From: Frigidibacter mobilis
GTDB lineage: Bacteria > Pseudomonadota > Alphaproteobacteria > Rhodobacterales > Rhodobacteraceae
DNA: 64,000 nt
Assembly (NCBI RefSeq): GCF_001620265.1
Contig: NZ_CP012664.1
Location: forward strand, 75,977-139,976
Direction of reading: 5' to 3'
Shown here: piece after piece, positions 17,864-26,708 of the stretch
How the letters are laid out: every line of letters begins with the position of its first letter
How positions within the stretch are numbered: the stretch's first letter is position 1
Translations under genes and position numbers: made by a program
The notes under the pieces: generated by a model
What the model saw: the letters and a program-made list of their open reading frames with translations, nothing else
Told to the model about the DNA's origin: nothing
Databases searched by the model: none

Positions 17864-19435
17864 ATGAACACGCTTTCACGCCGCGGCTTTCTTGCCGCAA
17901 GTGCTGCCGCAATTGGCGCTGCACAAATGCCCCGTCTTGCCTTCGCGCAGTCGGCGGCACCGATCAGCCTCGCCGCCGCGACCCGGACCCTCGATATCGA
18001 CGGGCGCGCGGCAACGGTCTTTGGCCTTGCCGGCCCCGGCGGTCAGGGGCTGACCTTTGATCCCGGCCAGAGGTTCCGGGTCGATCTGACCAACGATCTC
18101 GATGTCGGCACCATCATCCACTGGCACGGCCAGATCCCGCCGAATGCGCAGGACGGCGTGCCGGACATGCCGATGCCCCTTCTCGCACCGGGTGAGACCC
18201 GATCCTACGACTTCGAGGCCCGGCCGGGCACCCACTGGATGCACAGCCATGTGCCCACGCAGGAGATGCAGCTGCTCGCCGCGCCGCTGATCGTGCGTTC
18301 GCAGGAGGACCTGGCTGCCGACCGGCAGGAGGTTGTGATGTTCCTGCATGACTTCTCCTTCAAGGCCCCCGAGGAGGTTCTGGCGGAGATCAGCGGTGGC
18401 CATGGAGGCGGACACGGCGCAGGCCATGGTGCCGGTGCGGAGCCCGAGCAAAGCGCTTCCATGGGAGGCATGGGGGCGATGCAGGGCATGGATCACGGGG
18501 CCATGGGCCATGGCGCCACGGGCGGCATGCCGATGGGCAACATGCCCGGCATGGGCGGGATGATGGGCATGAGCGGGATGATGGGCATGGGCGGCCAGAT
18601 GGGCGGCATGGCCATGGACCTGAACGACTATGACTGGGACGCCTATCTCGCCAACGACCGGACGCTGTCGGACCCCGAGGTGGTGCAGGTCGAGCGCGGC
18701 GGGCGCATCCAGCTCCGGGTAATCAACGCCGCCGCGGCGACGGTGTTCTGGATCGAAACCGGCGGTGCCGAGGCGCGGCTGGTCGCGGTGGACGGGCACG
18801 CCGTCCAGCCTGTTGCGGGCACCCGGTTCGGGCTGGCGATGGGCCAGCGGTTGGACATCGAGATCGACCTGCCGAACGAGGGCGGCGCCTGGCCGATCCT
18901 CGCCCTGCGCGAAGGCGCGCGAGAGCGCACCGGCCTGATCCTCGCTACGCAGGGAGCCGAGGTCCGGCGCCTCGATGCCGTTGCGGAGGCCGCAGCACCC
19001 GCGTTTGACACCGATCTTGCGCAGGAGGCGCGCCTCATCGCCCGCGATCCCCTGCCGGATCGGCAGGTGGACCGCAGCCAGATGCTGATGCTGGGCGGCT
19101 CGATGCAGCCCTATCTCTGGACGATCAACGGCGCAGTCTGGGGCCAGCACCAGCCGATCATCGCGCGCAGCGGCGAACGAGTCGTGCTTTCGTTCCACAA
19201 CATGTCGATGATGGCCCACCCGATGCATCTGCACGGGCATGTGTTCCAGGTCGTCGGCCTGAACGGGCGGCGTGTTGCCGGTGCCCTGCGCGACACGGTT
19301 CACGTTCCGCCGATGTCGATGGTCGATGTCGCGCTGGACGCCGGGGAGGCCGCGCGCTGGATGCTCCACTGCCATCACATGCCGCACCTCGCGACCGGCA
19401 TGATGACCGAGTTCGCGGTCACGGCGTCGGTCTGA
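17864..19435 (+). CDS. Tat-exported multicopper oxidase with Met/His-rich insert
   Basis: A 523-residue laccase-like oxidase. A twin-arginine signal (LSRRGFLAASAA) means it is exported folded. Copper ligands: HWHG (His86, His88) and HSH (His127, His129) for the trinuclear site, then HPMHLHGH near residue 445 and HCHHMPHLATGMM near residue 500 for the trinuclear and type 1 sites. An insert of about 70 residues (roughly 178-248) is very rich in Met, Gly and His, as in CueO and plasmid CopA-type oxidases. It would oxidise Cu(I) to less toxic Cu(II) in the periplasm. ATG 17864 follows GAGGAG. Confidence 0.92.
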   Translation: MNTLSRRGFLAASAAAIGAAQMPRLAFAQSAAPISLAAATRTLDIDGRAATVFGLAGPGGQGLTFDPGQRFRVDLTNDLDVGTIIHWHGQIPPNAQDGVPDMPMPLLAPGETRSYDFEARPGTHWMHSHVPTQEMQLLAAPLIVRSQEDLAADRQEVVMFLHDFSFKAPEEVLAEISGGHGGGHGAGHGAGAEPEQSASMGGMGAMQGMDHGAMGHGATGGMPMGNMPGMGGMMGMSGMMGMGGQMGGMAMDLNDYDWDAYLANDRTLSDPEVVQVERGGRIQLRVINAAAATVFWIETGGAEARLVAVDGHAVQPVAGTRFGLAMGQRLDIEIDLPNEGGAWPILALREGARERTGLILATQGAEVRRLDAVAEAAAPAFDTDLAQEARLIARDPLPDRQVDRSQMLMLGGSMQPYLWTINGAVWGQHQPIIARSGERVVLSFHNMSMMAHPMHLHGHVFQVVGLNGRRVAGALRDTVHVPPMSMVDVALDAGEAARWMLHCHHMPHLATGMMTEFAVTASV

Positions 19436-19442
19436 TCCGGGC

Positions 19443-19465
19443 GGGGCGCCCGGACAGGGCGCCCC
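19443..19465. terminator. GC-rich hairpin after the multicopper oxidase
   Basis: GGGGCGCCC (19443-19451) pairs with GGGCGCCCC (19457-19465) across GGACA. It begins 7 nt after the oxidase stop. There is no T-tract, so it may be a 3' stabiliser or a Rho-dependent end. Confidence 0.45.
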
Positions 19466-19559
19466 GATGTCCCGTCACCGATCCTGTGCGGTCCTGCCCC
19501 AAGTTGTCGCAATGACCGTTCAACAGGCGCACCCTGCGGGTGAAAATCAGGAGGATGAG

Positions 19560-19688
19560 ATGATGAACTGGAACGATATGGGCTATGGAATGGGTTTAGG
19601 AATGGGGTTTGGCTGGCTTTTCGGCCTGATTTGCCTCGCGTTGGTCATCTTGGTCATTGCGGCTTTGATAAAATACCTTCGAAAATGA
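19560..19688 (+). CDS. 42-residue Met/Gly-rich single-pass membrane protein
   Basis: A short gene with an ideal ribosome site (CAGGAGG at 19548) before ATGATG. The product starts with a Met/Gly-rich segment (MMNWNDMGYGMGLGMGFG), then one membrane helix (about residues 19-37) and a Lys/Arg end, so the Met-rich part should face the periplasm. Its place between a multicopper oxidase and DUF302 suggests a copper-linked role. It belongs to no family I can name. Longer upstream starts lack a ribosome site. Confidence 0.68.
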   Translation: MMNWNDMGYGMGLGMGFGWLFGLICLALVILVIAALIKYLRK

Positions 19689-19704
19689 GAGAAAGGGCTT
19701 CTCA

Positions 19705-20091
19705 ATGACTTATACGATCAATCGCACGATCCCCGACATTGGGATCGACGACGTCGACGCGCGCGCGCGAAAGTCGCTCGCGGACCATGGCTTCGGCGTC
19801 CTGACCGAGATCGACGTCAAGGCGACGATGAAGAAGAAGCTCGACGTCGAGATGCCCGCCTACCGCATCCTCGGCGCCTGCAACCCGAAGATGGCGCATC
19901 AGGCCATCGGGATCGAACCGCGCGTGGGTGCGATGCTGCCCTGCAACGTCATCCTGCGCGAGGTCGGGGGCGGCGTGGAGGTCAGCGCCATCGACCCGGT
20001 GGCGTCGATGCAGGCGATCGCGAACGCCCAGCTGACGACCGTGGCGGGCGAGGTGCGCGACCTCCTGGCGAAAGCCGTCGAGGCGATCTGA
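19705..20091 (+). CDS. DUF302 protein
   Basis: A 128-residue protein of the DUF302 family: ARKSLADHGFGVLTEIDVKA, YRILGACNPKMAHQAI and GAMLPCNVILRE are characteristic. The family fold is ferredoxin-like and its function unknown, but it recurs in copper and redox-stress loci. There is no signal peptide. It is 16 nt after the small membrane protein and 1 nt before the TVP38-type gene, inside a probable operon. Confidence 0.85.
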   Translation: MTYTINRTIPDIGIDDVDARARKSLADHGFGVLTEIDVKATMKKKLDVEMPAYRILGACNPKMAHQAIGIEPRVGAMLPCNVILREVGGGVEVSAIDPVASMQAIANAQLTTVAGEVRDLLAKAVEAI

Positions 20092-20092
20092 G

Positions 20093-20767
20093 ATGAGCCT
20101 GCGCGCCGCCATCCTCACGGGCCTTGCGATCCTCGGGATCGGACTGCTCGCTGTCTGGCAGTTCGCGCCTTCGGTATTCGCCGAGGCGCGCAGCCTTCTG
20201 GAGCCCGAGCGTCTGGAAGTGCTGGTGGCGCGCGCCGGTCTCTGGGGGCCGGTCCTGATCGTCACGTTTATGACCCTTGCGGTCGTGGCCAGCCCCATTC
20301 CAAGCGCGCCGATCGCACTGGCGGCCGGAGCGGCCTACGGACATCTCTGGGGGACCGTGCAGGTCGTTATCGGCGCCGAGCTCGGGGCGCTGATCGCCTT
20401 CGGTCTCGCACGGGTTCTGGGGCATGATGTCTTGCGGCGGGTGTTCGGTGATCGCGTCGATGCTGGGCTTCTCGGCTCGCAGACCGCGTTGACGGCGACG
20501 GTTTTTGCCAGCCGCCTGATGCCCTTCGTGTCCTTCGACATGATCAGCTACGCGGCCGGACTGAGCCGATTGCACGCCTGGCGTTTCGCCTTGGCAACTC
20601 TGGCGGGGATCATACCGGCAAGCTTCCTGCTGGCCCATTTCGGCGGTGAGGCGGTTAGCGGAGACCTCGGCCGCGCGACATGGGCGGTGCTCGGACTCGG
20701 GCTTGTGACGGGGCTGCCGCTGCTCTGGGTGGCGCTGCGGCAAAAGCCTGAAAAGGAAAATCCATGA
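20093..20767 (+). CDS. TVP38/TMEM64 (VTT-domain) membrane protein
   Basis: A 224-residue integral membrane protein with about five hydrophobic segments. It carries the VTT-type motifs SPIPSAPIALAAGAAYG and FASRLMPFVSFDMISYAAGL, with a substituted G-rich loop. DedA/TVP38 proteins are linked to lipid scrambling and membrane homeostasis, and are often found beside mercury and copper genes. It starts 1 nt after the DUF302 stop and its own stop overlaps the permease start by four bases. Confidence 0.85.
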   Translation: MSLRAAILTGLAILGIGLLAVWQFAPSVFAEARSLLEPERLEVLVARAGLWGPVLIVTFMTLAVVASPIPSAPIALAAGAAYGHLWGTVQVVIGAELGALIAFGLARVLGHDVLRRVFGDRVDAGLLGSQTALTATVFASRLMPFVSFDMISYAAGLSRLHAWRFALATLAGIIPASFLLAHFGGEAVSGDLGRATWAVLGLGLVTGLPLLWVALRQKPEKENP

Positions 20768-22074
20768 CGAAAAGCGATTACGAGAAGAACAGCATTACCC
20801 TGCCGGGCGCAGTGGCCATGGGCACCGGCGTGATGATCGGCGCGGGCATTTTCGCGCTGACCGGGCAGATCGCCGAACTCGCCGGACCTCTCTTCCCGCT
20901 CTCGTTCGTCGTTGGCGCCATCGTGACCGCGTTCAGCGCCTACACCTATATCAAGATGTCGAACGCATACCCGTCTGCGGGCGGCATCGGGATGATTCTG
21001 AAGAAAGCCTACGGCCCGACGACGGTCGCGGCGGGTGCTGCACTCCTGATGGCGCTGTCGATGGTGATCAACGAAAGCCTCGTCGCGCGCACTTTCGGTA
21101 CCTACACGCTGCGGGCGTTCGGCGGCGATCCGGACAGCGTGCTGGTGCCAATCCTCGGCGTCGGGCTGATCGTCTTCGCCTGGCTCGTGAACGTATCGGG
21201 CAACCGGTCGGTCGGGCTGTTCTCCATCGTCATGGCCGTTCTCAAGGTCGGCGGCATCGCGCTGTTCGGGGCAGCAGGCCTCTGGGCGAGCGGCATCTCG
21301 TTCGAGGCGACGGGTGGAGACATGGGCGCCACCGGCTTCGTGGCGTCGGTTGCGCTGTCGATCCTGGCCTTCAAGGGCTTCACGACCATCACCAACAGCG
21401 GCGCAGAGGTCACCGACCCGCACCGCAATGTGGGCCGGGCCATCATCTGGTCGATTGCCATCTGCGTCGTCGTCTATCTGCTGGTGGCCTTCGCGGTCGG
21501 CTCCAGCCTGCCGCTCGACCGCATCGTGGCGGCGAAGGACTACGCGTTGGCCGAAGCGGCCCAGCCCTCCCTCGGTCAGACCGGCTTCTACCTGACGGTG
21601 GCGCTGGCGCTGGTGGCCACGGCGTCAGGTCTGATCGCCAGCGTGTTCGCGGTCTCGCGGATGCTGGCGATGCTGACCGACATGAAGATGATCCCGCACA
21701 GCCATTTCGGGATGCCGGGCACGATCAAGGATCACACGCTCGTCTATACCGTCGTGATCGCGGGATTCCTGACGGTCTTCTTCGATCTCAGCCGCATCGC
21801 CTCGCTCGGGGCCTTCTTCTATCTGGTAATGGACATCATAATCCACTGGGGCGTGTTCCGGCACCTGCGCGAGGAGATCGGCGCGCAGGGCTGGGTGCTG
21901 CTGACGGCCATCGCCCTCGATGCCGTGGTGCTGACCGCCTTCGCCGCGATGAAATGGCAGTCCGACCCCCTCATCGTCGTCCTTGGCGCGATCGGCATGG
22001 CGCTGGTGTTCCTGTTCATACGGGTTTTCCTCACACGCAATCCCGCCCCGGAAGATGCTCACGACCACCATTGA
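20764..22074 (+). CDS. APC-superfamily amino acid/polyamine-type permease
   Basis: A 436-residue permease with about 12 membrane segments. The N-terminus has the APC signature GVMIGAGIFALTGQIAELAG, and NSGAEVTDPHRNVGRAI follows in the middle. It ends in a short His-rich tail (EDAHDHH). The substrate is not predictable. Coupling to the TVP38 gene (ATGA) and its place between copper genes suggest co-regulation with metal stress. The His tail is unusual for the family. Confidence 0.87.
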   Translation: MTKSDYEKNSITLPGAVAMGTGVMIGAGIFALTGQIAELAGPLFPLSFVVGAIVTAFSAYTYIKMSNAYPSAGGIGMILKKAYGPTTVAAGAALLMALSMVINESLVARTFGTYTLRAFGGDPDSVLVPILGVGLIVFAWLVNVSGNRSVGLFSIVMAVLKVGGIALFGAAGLWASGISFEATGGDMGATGFVASVALSILAFKGFTTITNSGAEVTDPHRNVGRAIIWSIAICVVVYLLVAFAVGSSLPLDRIVAAKDYALAEAAQPSLGQTGFYLTVALALVATASGLIASVFAVSRMLAMLTDMKMIPHSHFGMPGTIKDHTLVYTVVIAGFLTVFFDLSRIASLGAFFYLVMDIIIHWGVFRHLREEIGAQGWVLLTAIALDAVVLTAFAAMKWQSDPLIVVLGAIGMALVFLFIRVFLTRNPAPEDAHDHH

Positions 22075-22081
22075 AAAGGGC

Positions 22082-22112
22082 TTGAGCTTCCAACGGCTGG
22101 AGGCCGCAAGCT
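22082..22112 (+). promoter_or_regulatory. MerR/CueR-type promoter of the second copper ATPase
   Basis: TTGAGC (22082-22087), a 19-bp spacer containing CTTCCA-ACGGC-TGGAGG, and CAAGCT (22107-22112). The imperfect dyad matches the CTTCC/GGAAG CueR boxes at 3454 and 3511. It is 29 bp upstream of the ATPase start. Confidence 0.65.
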
Positions 22113-22141
22113 GAAACGAGATACCGAAAGGCAGGCAGACC

Positions 22142-24475
22142 ATGGAGCATGACCATCATCACACGGCACCCGACATTCCGGCGGGGACAGAGACGGCGAA
22201 GGACCCGGTCTGCGGGATGACGGTACCGGTGAAGCCCGACGGGCGGCACGCCGAGTTCCAAAGCGAAACCTTCCATTTCTGCTCGGAGAAGTGCCAGACC
22301 AAGTTCAAGGCGGATCCGTGGTTCTATGCCTCAGGTCGCGCCGCCGGGCAGAAGAAAGCTGCTCAGGCCAACGTCCAGTATACCTGCCCGATGCACCCCG
22401 AAATCATCCGCGATGCGCAGGGCTCCTGCCCGATCTGCGGCATGGCGCTGGAGCCGATGGTGCCGTCGGACGAGCCCAGCGAAGAGTTGACCGACTTCAC
22501 CCGCCGGATGTGGATATCCGCCGCGGCGGCAGTGCCGCTTGTCATACTCACGATGGGCGAGCTGGTCGCCCTGCCGGTGCGCGACTGGATTGGGCACCAG
22601 ACCGCAAGCTATCTCGAGTTCCTGCTGGCCACACCCATTGTGCTCTGGGCGGCGCTGCCGTTCTTCAAGCGCGGCTGGGAGTCCATCGTGAACCGCAGCC
22701 CCAACATGTGGACGCTGATCAGCCTCGGCGTGGGGGCAGCCTATCTCTATTCGATCGTCGCCACCTTCCTGCCGGGTGTGTTTCCGGAACAGTACCGGAT
22801 GGGCCATGGCGTGGGCACCTATTTCGAGGCGGCGGTTGTGATCGTGGCGCTGGTCTTCGTTGGCCAGGTTCTCGAATTGCGCGCACGCGAACGCACGGGC
22901 GACGCGATCCGCGCGCTTCTGGACCTCGCGCCGAAGACCGCGCGGCGCATCCTGCCCGATGGCACGGAATATGACGCCCCGCTGGAGAACATCATGGAGG
23001 GCGACCGGCTGCGCGTCCGTCCCGGTGATGCGGTGCCAGTCGACGGCACGGTAATCGAGGGGCGCTCATCTCTCGATGAAAGTATGCTGACCGGCGAGTC
23101 GATGCCGGTCGAAAAAGGCCCCGGCGACGCAGTGACCGGGGCCACCATCAACAAGAACGGCTCCTTGGTCATGGAGGCGGGGAAGGTCGGGGCCGATACG
23201 GTGCTGGCACAGATCGTGACCATGGTGTCGAACGCGCGCCGCTCGCGCGCACCGATCCAGGGTCTGGCCGACCGCGTGTCGGCGGTGTTCGTGCCGACGG
23301 TGGTCGCGGTGGCGGTCTTCGCCTTCATAGTATGGATGATCTTTGGGCCAGAACCTGCGCTGGTCTTCGCCATCGCCTCTGCTGTGTCAGTGCTGATCAT
23401 CGCCTGTCCCTGTGCCCTGGGGCTGGCGACGCCGATCTCGATCACCACGGCAGCGGGACGCGGGGCGCAGGCGGGTGTGCTGATCAAGGATGCCGAGGCG
23501 CTGGAACGCATGGCGGCAGTCGACACGCTGATCGTGGACAAGACCGGCACGCTGACCATGGGCAGGCCGAAGCTGACGGACACCGTGGTCCTCGGCGATG
23601 TGACGGAAGCCGACCTTCTGTCGCTGGCGGCCGCGCTGGAACGCGGCTCGGAACACCCGCTCGCCGAGGCCATCGTCGAGGGCGCCGAGGCGCAGGGTGC
23701 CCCGCGTCAGGAGGCTGCGGACTTCGACGCCGTCACCGGCAAGGGCGTGCGGGGCCGTGTCGGCGGCCGCGCGGTGGCGCTCGGCAATGCAGCGATGATG
23801 CAGGAGATGGGCCTGGACACGGGTGCGGCCGAGGCAAAAGCCGACACGCTGCGCACCGAAGGCAAGACGGCGATGTTCATTGCGGTCGATGGCGCGCTGA
23901 CGGGCATCGTGGCGGTGGCCGACCCGATCAAGGACTCGACCGCGCAGGCGATCCGGGAACTGCACGCTCAGGGGCTGCGGGTGATCATGGCCACGGGCGA
24001 CAATGAGCGCACGGCGCAAGCAGTGGCAGGTAAGCTCGGCATCGATGAGGTGCGCGCGGGCATCCTGCCCGAGGCGAAGAAGGACCTGATCGACCAGCTG
24101 CGCCGCGATGGCCACAAGATCGCGATGGCGGGCGACGGTGTGAATGACGCCCCCGCGCTGGCCGCTGCGGACGTCGGCATCGCCATGGGCACGGGCGCGG
24201 ATGTGGCGATGGAAAGCGCAGGCATCACTCTCGTGGGCGGCGACCTGATGGGTATAGTCCGGGCGCGCAAGCTGGCCCGCGCCACCCTGCGCAACATCAA
24301 GCAAAACCTGTTCTTCGCCTTCGCCTACAACGCGCTTGGCGTCCCTATCGCGGCAGGACTGCTTTACCCTGTCACCGGCCTTCTCCTCTCGCCGATGATC
24401 GCGGCGGCGGCCATGAGCCTGTCGTCGGTCTCGGTGATCACCAACGCCCTGCGGCTTAGGCGGGTCGATCTCTGA
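22142..24475 (+). CDS. Copper-translocating P1B ATPase with YHS and metal-binding N-terminal domains
   Basis: A 777-residue pump without HMA domains. The N-terminus is His-rich (MEHDHHHT). A YHS domain follows (KDPVCGMTV to [12 protein letters not shown], about residues 20-58), then the heavy-metal-binding motif YTCPMHPEI...[10 protein letters not shown] (about residues 79-105). The membrane site is CPC (residues 422-424), phosphorylation DKTGTLT (Asp466), and hinge GDGVNDAP. This domain set is typical of CopA2/SilP-like exporters that work in the periplasmic copper-resistance route. It is distinct from the copA at 3581 and has its own MerR-type promoter. Confidence 0.93.
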   Translation: MEHDHHHTAPDIPAGTETAKDPVCGMTVPVKPDGRHAEFQSETFHFCSEKCQTKFKADPWFYASGRAAGQKKAAQANVQYTCPMHPEIIRDAQGSCPICGMALEPMVPSDEPSEELTDFTRRMWISAAAAVPLVILTMGELVALPVRDWIGHQTASYLEFLLATPIVLWAALPFFKRGWESIVNRSPNMWTLISLGVGAAYLYSIVATFLPGVFPEQYRMGHGVGTYFEAAVVIVALVFVGQVLELRARERTGDAIRALLDLAPKTARRILPDGTEYDAPLENIMEGDRLRVRPGDAVPVDGTVIEGRSSLDESMLTGESMPVEKGPGDAVTGATINKNGSLVMEAGKVGADTVLAQIVTMVSNARRSRAPIQGLADRVSAVFVPTVVAVAVFAFIVWMIFGPEPALVFAIASAVSVLIIACPCALGLATPISITTAAGRGAQAGVLIKDAEALERMAAVDTLIVDKTGTLTMGRPKLTDTVVLGDVTEADLLSLAAALERGSEHPLAEAIVEGAEAQGAPRQEAADFDAVTGKGVRGRVGGRAVALGNAAMMQEMGLDTGAAEAKADTLRTEGKTAMFIAVDGALTGIVAVADPIKDSTAQAIRELHAQGLRVIMATGDNERTAQAVAGKLGIDEVRAGILPEAKKDLIDQLRRDGHKIAMAGDGVNDAPALAAADVGIAMGTGADVAMESAGITLVGGDLMGIVRARKLARATLRNIKQNLFFAFAYNALGVPIAAGLLYPVTGLLLSPMIAAAAMSLSSVSVITNALRLRRVDL

Positions 24476-24514
24476 CCTGTCCGTCTACACATGCAATCTC
24501 GAAAGGAAGATCAG

Positions 24515-24994
24515 ATGAACCAAGACACTTTTTCCCGCCGCACGCTTCTGCTCGGCGCAGTTGCGCTGGTGGCTGCGTCGTCCTTGAGGACTCTGGCGCA
24601 AGGCACCGGACCGGCGATCCACGTGATGAAGGACCCGAACTGCGGCTGCTGCTCGGCCTGGATCGATATCCTCGAAAACGACGGCTTTGTCGTCACGACC
24701 GAGGCGAGCGCCGGAACGCTTCTGATGCGCTACAAGCTGGACAACGGCATCCCGCAGGAGATGGTCTCCTGCCATACGGGTCGCGTGGACGGCTATATGA
24801 TCGAGGGCCACGTGCCTGTTGCCGACATACGCCGTCTGCTGGATGAGCGCCCAGACGCGGTCGGCCTCGCAGTGCCTGGCATGCCCTATGGGTCTCCCGG
24901 CATGGGCCCGGAGTCGCAGCGAGAGGCTTATGTCGTCTACCTGATCCGTCGTGACGGCACGACAGAGACATTCTCAAGCTATCAGGCAGCCTGA
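24515..24994 (+). CDS. DUF411 metal-binding protein (copy 3)
   Basis: A 159-residue DUF411 protein with a Tat-like N-terminus (FSRRTLLLGAVAL) and cleavage near residue 29. Cysteine cluster NCGCCSAW (Cys43, Cys45, Cys46), second site SCHTGR (Cys86, His87), then YMIEGHVPVADIRRLL. It lies 39 nt after the ATPase with a good ribosome site (AAAGGAAG) and likely shares its transcript. It is closer in sequence to the copy at 2173 than to that at 6583 (both have CSAW and LINYKLENGIP/LMRYKLDNGIP). Confidence 0.9.
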   Translation: MNQDTFSRRTLLLGAVALVAASSLRTLAQGTGPAIHVMKDPNCGCCSAWIDILENDGFVVTTEASAGTLLMRYKLDNGIPQEMVSCHTGRVDGYMIEGHVPVADIRRLLDERPDAVGLAVPGMPYGSPGMGPESQREAYVVYLIRRDGTTETFSSYQAA

Positions 24995-25032
24995 GATTCG
25001 CATGACATTCAGGGGCATACGTTGAGGGTCGC

Positions 25033-26352
25033 TCAAAGCTGTGACGCCCAGCGCGGGTGCTGGTCGTCCACGACAAACGGATGTGAGTGACGCCGCGCAC
25101 CCTTGAGATGGGGGTGGTCGAGCGGCAGATTGTCGTGGCTGTGCTCGATGACCTCCGGATCCTCCTGCGGCCAGAGGCGAAGGGCCGACAGCGCGCCGAC
25201 GCCTGCCAGCGCCGCCAGCGTCCCGAGGGCCGCGACCGGCCCGAACTGCGTCATGAGCCAGCCCGAGAGTGGGTAGGTCACCAGCCAGCAGACGTGGCTG
25301 AGTGCGAACTGAGCGGCGAAGAGCGCCGGGCGATCCTCCGGGTGCGCTGACCGGCGCAGGAGACGGCCGGAAGGCGTGAGCACCGCCGAGTACCCCAGCC
25401 CGATGAGCAGCCACGCACCAAGAAGGACGGGCCAGTTCAGTCCAAGGGCGGCGACCTCTCCGGCGAGACCGAGGAGCGTCAGCACCATGAGCGCGGCGCC
25501 TGCGACCATTACCGGCCGGTCAGGCAGGCGGTCGAGCAGCTTCGGCAAGGCAAGTGCGGCCATCATCGAGCCGGCTCCGAAGGCGAACAGCGTCCAGGCC
25601 AGCGCGGATGCGTCCAGCCCCAGCGTGCTGCGCACCAGCACCACCGAGTTGACCAGCACCATCGCGCCCGCAGCGGCTGCGGCGAGGTTCAGCGCCAGCA
25701 GGCCGCGCAGGCGCGGTGTCGCAAGGTAGATGCGGATGCCGCGCGTCGTGCGGTCGTAGATGCCACGCGGCTCGGACGGTTTCGGGCTGGGCAGCAGGAC
25801 CGAGACGACCAGCGCCGCGGAGGCCGCGAACCCCACCACCGTTCCAAGGAAAAGTGAGTTGTAGCTCACCACCACAAGTAGGAGCCCGGCCAGCATCGGG
25901 CTGGCGATGTTCTCAAGGTCATAGGCCAGCCGCGACAGCGACAGCGCCCGCGTGTAGCGCGCCTCGTCCGGCAGCACGTCCGGGATGGTCGCCTGGAAGG
26001 TCGGCGTGAAGGCGGCGGACGCCGATTGCAGCAGGAAGATCAGGAGATAGACCTGCCAGACCTCGGTGACGAAAGGCAGGCAGAGCGCCGCGCCCGCCCG
26101 CACCAGATCAAGTGCTACCAGAAACGCCCGGCGGTTCACCCGGTTCGCAAAAGCCCCGGCGATGGGGGCAATGCCGACATAGGCCACCATCTTGATGGTG
26201 AAGACCGTGCCCAACACCAGGCCTGCGTTGTCGCCCGCAAGATCGTAGGCCAGAAGCCCCAGTGCCACGGTGGCAAGCCCCGTACCCAGAAGCGCCACGA
26301 CCTGTGCAGCGAAGAGATGGCGATAGGTACGGTCGGCAAGGACTTCGAGCAC
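25033..26352 (-). CDS. MFS metal exporter, NreB/NrsD-like
   Basis: A 439-residue 12-helix MFS protein (RNRRAF-type loop after helix 2, LPDEARYTRALSLSRLAYDL in the centre). Its cytoplasmic C-terminus is His-rich: IEHSHDNLPLDHPH and RRHSHPF. His-rich tails mark the nickel exporters NreB and NrsD. It is downstream of, and read with, the CsoR/RcnR-type sensor at 26363 whose ligand set fits nickel. The nickel assignment is therefore inferred from two independent hints; cobalt or another metal remains possible. Confidence 0.8.
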   Translation of the reverse strand: MLEVLADRTYRHLFAAQVVALLGTGLATVALGLLAYDLAGDNAGLVLGTVFTIKMVAYVGIAPIAGAFANRVNRRAFLVALDLVRAGAALCLPFVTEVWQVYLLIFLLQSASAAFTPTFQATIPDVLPDEARYTRALSLSRLAYDLENIASPMLAGLLLVVVSYNSLFLGTVVGFAASAALVVSVLLPSPKPSEPRGIYDRTTRGIRIYLATPRLRGLLALNLAAAAAGAMVLVNSVVLVRSTLGLDASALAWTLFAFGAGSMMAALALPKLLDRLPDRPVMVAGAALMVLTLLGLAGEVAALGLNWPVLLGAWLLIGLGYSAVLTPSGRLLRRSAHPEDRPALFAAQFALSHVCWLVTYPLSGWLMTQFGPVAALGTLAALAGVGALSALRLWPQEDPEVIEHSHDNLPLDHPHLKGARRHSHPFVVDDQHPRWASQL

Positions 26353-26362
26353 TGCAGTGACC

Positions 26363-26623
26363 TCAGAGGTAACGGGAGATGGTTTTCAGTTCATCGCGGT
26401 CCGCGGGCGAGTGATCAGCATCGAGGCAATGGTCCAGGTGATCGTGGATCAGCGCACGCTTGGCGTTGACCACCGCCTTCTCGACCGCCTGAAGTTGCTG
26501 CGCGATCTCGAGGCAGGGTTTGCCCGCCTCGATCATGTCGATCACGGCACGAAGATGCCCATCGGCGCGCTTCAGCCGGGCGACGAGGGCGGGATGGGTT
26601 GCGTGCACATGGGGTTTTGTCAT
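26363..26623 (-). CDS. CsoR/RcnR-family metal sensor, InrS-like ligand set
   Basis: An 86-residue DUF156 repressor. The four fingerprint positions read His5, Cys37, His62, Cys66. The Cys-x24-His-x3-Cys spacing is that of CsoR, and His5 is at the position of RcnR His3. The set HCHC is that of the Ni(II) sensor InrS rather than Cu(I) CsoR (xCHC) or Ni/Co RcnR (HCHH). It is 10 nt upstream of the MFS exporter gene, and the palindrome at 26633-26652 lies directly before its start. Repression of the exporter and itself, relieved by Ni(II), is the likely logic. Confidence 0.88.
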   Translation of the reverse strand: MTKPHVHATHPALVARLKRADGHLRAVIDMIEAGKPCLEIAQQLQAVEKAVVNAKRALIHDHLDHCLDADHSPADRDELKTISRYL

Positions 26624-26632
26624 AGAAAGACG

Positions 26633-26652
26633 CTATCCTCCCCAGGGGATAG
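26633..26652. promoter_or_regulatory. Palindromic operator in divergent region
   Basis: CTATCC-TCCCCAGG-GGATAG: perfect 6-bp arms around a C/G-tract. RcnR/InrS/DmeR-type operators combine a G/C-tract with flanking inverted A/T-containing arms. It lies between the sensor gene (start 26623) and the divergent His-rich protein, so it could control both directions. Confidence 0.6.
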
Positions 26653-26708
26653 AACAAGATGGCTCCATGAATGGGCCGCGACGACGAGCGGGCGGACAGG
26701 CAAGATCG

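Noticed and set aside
17876..19387. 503-codon minus-strand frame opposite the multicopper oxidase
   Set aside because: A shadow of the oxidase gene: no start signal, no family features, His/Arg-rich composition.
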